From assembly GCA_905221605.1 (NCBI GenBank), contig CAJNDS010002304.1, positions 1 through 64,000 on the forward strand: 64,000 bases of DNA. The letters are read 5' to 3'. The DNA is from Symbiodinium natans (Eukaryota; Sar; Dinophyceae; Suessiales; Symbiodiniaceae). How positions within the stretch are numbered: position 1 is the stretch's first letter; each line of letters starts with the position of its first letter. Below the pieces are notes generated by a model. That model saw only the letters and a list, made by a program, of their open reading frames with translations. It was not told the DNA's origin and did not search any database. Both the position numbers and the translations under genes were made by a program. Positions 57,711-64,000 of this stretch are shown here, piece after piece.

Positions 57711-58191
57711 GCCATGCTTTGCATTGCCGCGCAATTGATGGCTGCCCTGAAGCAGAAATGAACAGGAACATGGTTCGAAACACTGGCGAGGGGCATGCAA
57801 AGATCGCTGCAGACGCGATGCATGCCGTTGTCAGGCGATCTGGGTGCTTCCTTCAGCCCGGAGCACTAAGTCACTAAGTTATTCTTGGCCAAATAAATGG
57901 CCGGCACAAATCAACCGGATTCTGCATCCTCGAGTGTCGAGTCTGTTCTAACAGAAAGCCAAATGTGCATGTTCATCACCCTGCATGCTTTCCGTAGCTT
58001 CAAAGAATTGTCTCAAGATTTCCAGGGCACTGCACCATGACGGCAATGGCATCCATGTCCTAAGTTCAAGGGAAGCCTTCTTGTGAGCATGTGCAACCGT
58101 TGAACACCCACTGCAGATGCACAAGCCAGTACAGTACTCTCTGCAGGCTGCTTCAAACTGCGGCACTTTTCTCCGCACATCTGCCGGAAGC

Positions 58192-59655
58192 TCAGAGAGT
58201 CCTCAGCTCTCCTGTGCTCAACAGCTGCCGAATCTCGTTGGCCATTGCCGCCACCACTTCCATCAGACTGGCATCGGAGATCATGGGATGGTGGATCGCG
58301 ATCTGCAGATCGCTTTCCATGAAGCTGCGTGAGAGTAGAACCCTAGCCTGTATGGAATCTCCTTCCACGGTGTTTTTTATACTTGTGTAGTCTTTCACGA
58401 AGTCGCCCGGCGCTCCCGGGCCCTTCAAAGGCAATCCAAATTTTCTGGAGAGGTATGCCCATTGTGCTGCTGTGTTTGGGTCCAAACGCATCTGCAGTAG
58501 CATGGCTCTGGAGCAACTCGTAGGCACGTCGCCTGCCATATCATCCCAGCTTAGCCAGCGATTGAAGCACTTCTTGTCGTTCTTGTTACTGGCCACCGAT
58601 TGTATACTCTCAGCCAATGAGCTCGTGAAGTGTCGGTGGGCCTCAGCCAAGACCTGTGAGCAATTCTGGTGTGACTTTACAGCCTGCTGGGATGCAAGTA
58701 CGCAGCCCACCACATCAAGCTGGGCTTCAGCCTTCCTTTGCACGTCTGAAGCCGAGCTCATGAGCTCGAAGATCTCACCCTCAGTGAGGATCCCACAAAG
58801 ACATCAGCAAACACAATTGTAAAAAAATAGTCATTGCTGCAGCGGGACTCTATTTATTTGACCCTATAGCATGCCATCATGAACAAGCGAACCTTCTTGC
58901 GCTACTGCAGCTAAAAATCTGCTATGTGTTGCCATCCGAGAATCCAAGAAGTTGCTCGCGGCACCAAAATTCGGTGCCCAGCTGGTCCAGGTGAGGCGCC
59001 CATCCCAGCTACACTCTCCCGGTGAATAATCGCAGTTTCCAAAGAGGTTCGGGTTCGTGGAGAGAAGTCGCTCGCGCACGCCCACCAAGTGATCGAACGT
59101 CATTGAGGACAAGGCTCCCAGGTCTTGTGCCCGATGTAGGAAATCTGTGACGTTCGCAATGTGATGGGCGCTAAGGTTAGCTTCGCTGAAGCCAGCTGCG
59201 TACTTATTATCAAGCTGAAAATTGGACGGGGGAGTGCTGGGGAATTGGGCAGAGGCTTTCACGGCACGAAACGTCACATTCACCATGGCATAGCCGGTGT
59301 CAGATGTCGGCTGCCGCAGGTCATATGCCACAGGGCGTTCATGCAGCAGCCCGTTCAGCAGCCAGGCCAAGAAGAAGATGTAGGGACTGGTGGTGTGATA
59401 CAGCACGATTTGCCCAGACCAATCCTTTTCAACTGCGGACACAGAGCGTACCATGGCTGCATCCATGGGGTCCAGTCTCTCCACATACTTGGAGTACCGG
59501 TCTGCAGCCAAATAACCCTCCATGGTAGCCCAATTCCCAAGCAAACTTGTCTGCAAAGTGTCGGAGTGATGACCAGTCCTGTGAATTCTTTCGGCTGCAG
59601 CAATCTGTAATGATGGCAAGGCCAGCGCAAGAAGAGCTTGCAGAATTGCCGACAT
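58192..59655 (-). CDS. Secreted or membrane-anchored protein of unknown function, two exons
   Basis: Exon 1 is 58903-59655 (251 codons from ATG 59655) and exon 2 is 58192-58779 (195 codons plus stop). They are joined in phase 0 by a 123-base GC-AG intron with an AG|G acceptor, giving 446 residues. The start is chosen because it opens a signal peptide, MSAILQALLALALPSLQIAA; the longer frame above it begins with GTG. Several N-x-S/T sites (NVT twice, NLS) support secretion. A paired-Cys stretch NCDYSPGECSWDG and an aromatic segment YIFFLAWLLNGLL are notable. The second half is helical. If the intron is not real, exon 1 alone ends at 58864 (263 residues). No family recognised. Confidence 0.6.
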
Positions 59656-59860
59656 GGACTTCTGGACGTAACAGACAGGATTTTTTGGGCAGCTTGGCTC
59701 GAGCCAGGCCCTGACAAAGCGTGGTGACACGTGTCATGAGTACGCCCTTCAACTGTAAGCTGTCGGACTGAGCCGGAACCTTTGAAGTATCGAAATGGGG
59801 GCAGCACCCCCTGGAAGACTGGAAGGCGGACAGCTTCATAGTTACCATGGAGACTCCACG

Positions 59861-59932
59861 TAACCCTAAACCCTAAACCCCAAACCCCAAACCCTAAACT
59901 CTAAACCCTAAACTCCTAAACCTAGAGAGTTG
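59861..59932 (-). repeat. CCCTAAA-type run
   Basis: About nine copies including CCCCAAA and CTCTAAA variants, upstream of the 58192-59655 gene. Confidence 0.9.
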
Positions 59933-60000
59933 CGAGATGAAGGAACTTGAAGGAGCCAGGGCTTCGAGCGTTTTGCGGGGCCGAAGATGGAAGGTTGAAA

Positions 60001-60100
60001 CTTAGGATGTTCACCCCTTTATACTAGCAGTCCTTGAGAGGGAGAGTACTCCTACTAGAATCCCTATAAAGGTGTTAGTATAAGGGGGGAACATCCCAAG
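60001..60100. mobile_element. Family A MITE-like element (copy 3)
   Basis: 100 bp with the cleanest ends of the family: CTTAGGATGTTCACCCCTTTATACTA left, TTAGTATAAGGGG...GAACATCCCAAG right. The terminal inverted repeats are about 26 bases. Confidence 0.8.
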
Positions 60101-60109
60101 TTGACCCCG

Positions 60110-62250
60110 GATAAGTAAGACTCGGAGCTCGAAGGCTTCACGGTCGGAGACTTTCTAATCTTGCTCACCTTTCAATGAAGTGAAGCTCTCTGCTCCTATG
60201 TTTGCCGATGCAGGCTCTGGTGCTGACACCCGCCCTCACACCCAAAACCTGTTTGAACCTCGAAGTTCTGCAACTCCAAATCTCTCAAATCTCGGAAGCT
60301 CTCAACCACCTGTCGACAATTGCAGTGCGCGAACTCTCGGACTCACTCAAATCAGCTCTCGCAAGTCGTCAACTTTCAACCTTTCAGCTTCGAAACTTGG
60401 GTCAAACTCGATGGATTGAAGGTTTTGAAGATTGAGATGTTGAGAGTTTAAGGCTTGAGACTTGGACCTTTGCCCTCCCCAACCAAAATCGAATGACCTC
60501 GCTCGTGGATACCTGCCATGCATCAAGTGCCAACGAGCCACGAGCCATTGTGAGAGGACGCATTGTGCCGCGAACAGGTGCAGTATCATAAACAGCTGCA
60601 GCAGCAGCTGGAACATCCACACGATCTGCTCGGAGGCACGCGGGGACTGCAATCTTGTGGACTTGTAGATGCAGGCAGGACTCAGCTTACGTGCATGGAA
60701 GGCCCGCATGCGCTTTGCGTTCCGTATCCTGCGAGAAAAATTTCGGGGGTAAGAACACACTGCAGCTGCCCAGGGTTCTCATGATGCAGCCTGGTCTAGA
60801 TTGCTACCATTCGGCATGTCATGCCTGAGCCACTCTGGGGGTTCATCAGGCGGTATCCGCTGCTTCTCCACAGTACAGCAGCAAACGAGCACCTGATCAG
60901 ACCCGAACCTGGAGAGGAGCAGAGCCATTTCTGGCCTCTGCCCGACCTGCACTTTAGCACTTCAATGGCAAAAAAAGCACCACCAGGACAAAGCATGACA
61001 AAGCTTGTGGCGTTGGCCGCAGGAGGCGCGCACTCGTATCATTTTCCAGAGAGGCACTTCCGGGCTCAATGCGCTACGGCGCATTCCAATGTACAGCCGC
61101 TCGAATTATGCGACAGCCGATGCAGGACAGCGACGCTAAGCAGGGCTCCTTGCTCCAAAGCTTCCTGCACAAGATGAAAGACCAGCGGAACTTGCAATTT
61201 TCATTCAGCTAATCCCTCGAGAAATCCGGCACAATGCCTTTGCTTGCTGGAAGCACCACTGCCATCGAGCACCGAGCAGCCCTTGCGTCCACCTTTCACT
61301 TGCCGCTGTGCCGTGGGCTTTGCCACTGCGCACCGAGTCTCGCTTAACTTCATGATCAGTCCTGTCTTCGGACTGCCAGGCCCTGCACATCCTCCCAAAT
61401 TCACTATGATGTGCGTGCTGGGCGCTGATGCCGCTCGGCTTCACCCACCAAACTGTGGCAAGCGTGGTCTTAGGCTAGCCTCCGCATGCTCTGTCCGCAT
61501 CCGCAAGGTCTATCTTGCGGGTCATGTGACAATGTGAGGTCATGTTTTGTTCTCAAGGCATACTTCGTGGGGCGGGGATTCGCAGAACTGAGGATATTTT
61601 TCTGGGTGACCAAGCTTGGAACAATCCCGGGAAAACACCTTCTTGCTGGAGCTCACACCTGCGAGTGGCTGGGCATCGTGCGCCAGCCGGTACCTCCTCA
61701 GTAGGCCGAAATCTGGACCCGAATTTGAGTCTTTGCCAAGCGCCAAATACGGCATATGCCTTCATGCCAAGATGCTTGTTGTCAAATCGAAGCGGTCGCG
61801 GCGCTGATGCTTCCATGCCTGGCATTCTTAGCCACACATCTGGCATTTCTTGATATTTTTGGTGTGCTGAAATGGCGGCAGATGCCTGACAAGCTGGCTC
61901 TTCCCCGTGCGAGGCTGTCGGTGTTGCAGGAGGCTCGCCTTGCGTGGCGAGGAGGTTAGGCTAGGCTACCCGGCAGCTACCTGGTCTGAGGGTGGCCGAT
62001 GGTCGCGGACTCGAAAAGTTTGCGCTTTTTCTACCTGCCTCAAAGCTTCACACTACCCCGCGTGGAGTCGAGTTTTTCTTCCAGCAAGGCCTGACCGTAC
62101 CTCGAAGTCAGTGGGTGGTGCAGAAGAAGCTACTCAGTGCTCACTACTCAGGTTCTTGTACAGATGCCACCCGAAAAGGATGAAACATCTTTGCGTGCTA
62201 AAGGGAGTGAAGTAGGCAAGGCACCACTGCTCAACGCAGGGACCTTCCAC
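60110..62250. other. No confidently supported gene
   Basis: 60150-60450 contains repeated TCGAAG/CTCTCAA words. A minus-strand stretch at about 61690-61800 (LRFDNKHLGMKAYAVFGAWQ) looks coding and may be a downstream exon of the 62251-63126 gene. Nothing else is recognisable. Confidence 0.35.
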
Positions 62251-63126
62251 CTGTCGAGGGCCTTCAACCATCGTCCGTGCTCGTTCGGACACTCCATCAT
62301 GCAGTTCGGCATGGAGTCTGTCCACATCGCAAAGTCTTTGATTAAGACAATCCTCCCGTCTGCAAAGGGCATCGTCGCATTCTGGAGTCGCACTTCAAAA
62401 CGCCACGCGACAAGCACGGGCAAATCAGCGGCAGCTGTTCCAAGCGGAAGCTGTTGCTGCTGTGAGGCGATTAAGGCGCAAGGCCTCCTGAAACCATATG
62501 CGTCTGAAGCGGGAATGCGTAACCTACAAATTGATCTGTTGAGGTTGCCTGGCAGTCGTCAGATGCGCGATCTCGTCAACCTCCTTGGGCCATGTCCGGA
62601 GGCGCTCTGATGCAGTTCCTCCTGCTCCTCGGAGATGATCATGGGCTTGTACTGGGCATCTGCAATTGTCGAGGTGCTTTGGTTGTTTTGAGACTCGTAC
62701 ATCGAGATGGGCTCAGAAAACATGATGAGTGAACGATACTCCAGTGACTGCTCCCAGACGTACTCCTGTGGCATGGCAAGCCGCTGAGTGGAGCTGTAAA
62801 TTGCCCTCAAGCCCTGAATTGCCCTACTTCCTGCCCTCAACTTGAGCCACAATGGGGGCTCGGTTCGGCCTGTGCTGAGAGTCCAGCCCGGCCGCTGCTG
62901 AATCTGCGCTGCTGCAGACAGGCACCGTGTCCTCGGTCAGTGTCCCCTTGCTGAGTTGTCTGCCTGCGCATAGTATCACTCGAGATTCGCTGTAATCCTT
63001 GTATTGTAGCGCAGCAAACCGAGCCCAGCGCTTTTGCTCCAGCTGATCTAGCTGTTGATGCAGTAGCCTTGTCAAGGCCACATCTAACCCCCAAAAAGAT
63101 GCATCGAGCGTAGCAGATTCTAGCAT
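62251..63126 (-). CDS. Unknown protein, at least four exons (5' part)
   Basis: Starts at ATG 63126 (MLESATLDASFWGLDVALTR). Exons 62888-63126, 62658-62805, 62549-62583 and 62251-62487 join in consistent phase through introns of 82, 74 and 61 bases, all with GC donors and AG|G acceptors. A GT donor at 62250 leads on. The second intron is the least certain, because its sequence is open in frame. Recognisable-looking but unassigned segments are LDQLEQKRWARFAALQYKDY, RLAMPQEYVWEQSLEYRSLI and, in exon 4, FEVRLQNATMPFADGRIVLI then KDFAMWTDSMPNCMMECPNE. Exon 4 begins with a Gln run. I do not recognise the family. Confidence 0.55.
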
Positions 63127-64000
63127 CTTCTACACATCAGCCTGAAATCCTGCCCTTAGGGGAGTGGGAAAGCCAGCCTGGTCCTGGCCATGACTTGGGA
63201 CTGCGAAGTGGAACCCGCGGCCTGCCCCGGACATTGGGCTTCGAGGCCACACCGCTCAAGGAGGTGCCCTTGCGTAGTCACATCGGTTTGGGGCGTGTGG
63301 GGGTCCCTGCCTCGAAGGCAGACTGGGCTTCACGCAGAAGGCGACCGAAGGAGGTGGACTCCTTTTGCGAGTCTGAGAGGCTTCCCAAAGACATCATGAA
63401 GTCCATCTGCTGCGCTCTCAATGCGGCCCGTGGGCCAACATACCATCACACTGGATGTACTGGGGTGTGCTTCCAAGATGGTTCTGCATCGTTCCGTTTG
63501 ACCTCTGTCTGACCCTGCCTGCGCAATTTGCGACATTGAGGCCTCAAGCACCATCCGCTGTTAACCAAATTCCATCCACCATGTCTCCCGTGTGCCACCG
63601 TGCAGCCTTGCCTTCAACGATCTGCATTTCCCCGCAAGGGATCTTGATTGTGGGTCGAAGCGCGGCCGCGCGTCGCCCTCGGCTGGAGTCTGGCTACGGG
63701 ACTTTGCTGGGAAATGGGACACTCGAGGCTCTTAGCATCGCTCAGCCCCCCCCCCCCCCCCCCCAAGATATTCGGTCCTTGTCTTCCTGCTGTGGAAGAC
63801 GTGGAGAGCCCAGCAGGGTAGGGAGTGGCGCCTCCCGGACACACTCCGACACAGCAAGCCCTCGGTTGAGGCATGTGTCAGGGCAATCAGATCAGTTGAG
63901 ATATGTTGCAAGCGCCTGGTCTCCTGCTTCAAAGGCGAGATAAGGGTGGCTGCTGGGGATCTTCCTTGGCTGCAGAGTTGGTAGCTGCTCTCTGTCAGAC

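Noticed and set aside
62584-62618. 35-base intron with a GA donor in the 62-63 kb gene
   Set aside because: Shorter than any other intron here. A GC donor at 62657 gives a 74-base intron in the same phase.
1-64000. CRISPR arrays, bacterial operons, rRNA or tRNA genes
   Set aside because: No regular short repeat-spacer pattern, no Shine-Dalgarno-led gene chains, and no rRNA- or tRNA-like sequence was recognised by eye. A covariance search was not possible.

Overview
The window looks like nuclear DNA of a dinoflagellate. Three observations support this. (1) Genes with recognisable homology are cut into many short exons. The 26 introns I could place inside homologous proteins have 16 GC, 6 GT and 4 GA donors, and every one has an AG|G acceptor. 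(2) Short TTTAGGG/CCCTAAA runs are scattered between genes and inside introns. (3) Every confidently identified gene lies on the minus strand, as in a long one-way gene array. Species cannot be read from the sequence. All exon joins below were made by eye from family alignment, reading phase and splice rules.

Layout. 1-470 is AT-rich. 2.69-3.3 kb is a tandem, palindrome-rich repeat and 3.4-4.55 kb is a decayed telomere-like tract. 7.8-9.16 kb holds a PPPDE-domain (DeSI-like) protein. 11.7-14.7 kb holds a 16-exon viperin (RSAD2) gene, with a CMPK2-like nucleotide kinase directly upstream at 15.4-16.25 kb. 17.1-21.4 kb is an SLC43-like major facilitator transporter. 22-33 kb carries short, mostly unrecognised minus-strand exons and long gene-poor stretches. 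33.9-35.9 kb is the chaperonin subunit CCT8. 36.5-36.9 kb holds the pore of a K+ channel, and a second channel-like exon lies at 41.5 kb. 45.7-49.8 kb holds HEAT/TOG exons of a probable XMAP215-type microtubule protein, with a Pro/Ser linker and an Arg/Pro/Thr tandem repeat between them. 53-57.8 kb carries HEAT-like and coiled-coil exons. 58.2-59.66 kb is a secreted protein of unknown function, and 62.25-63.13 kb is an unrecognised four-exon gene.

The main result is the viperin/CMPK2 pair. Viperin is the radical-SAM enzyme that converts CTP to the chain terminator ddhCTP; CMPK2 feeds the nucleotide pool. The two genes are neighbours in vertebrates. Here they sit head to tail on one strand with no other gene between them, and the phases would even allow splicing into one fused protein. 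Several viperin introns carry short inverted-repeat elements of the MITE type.
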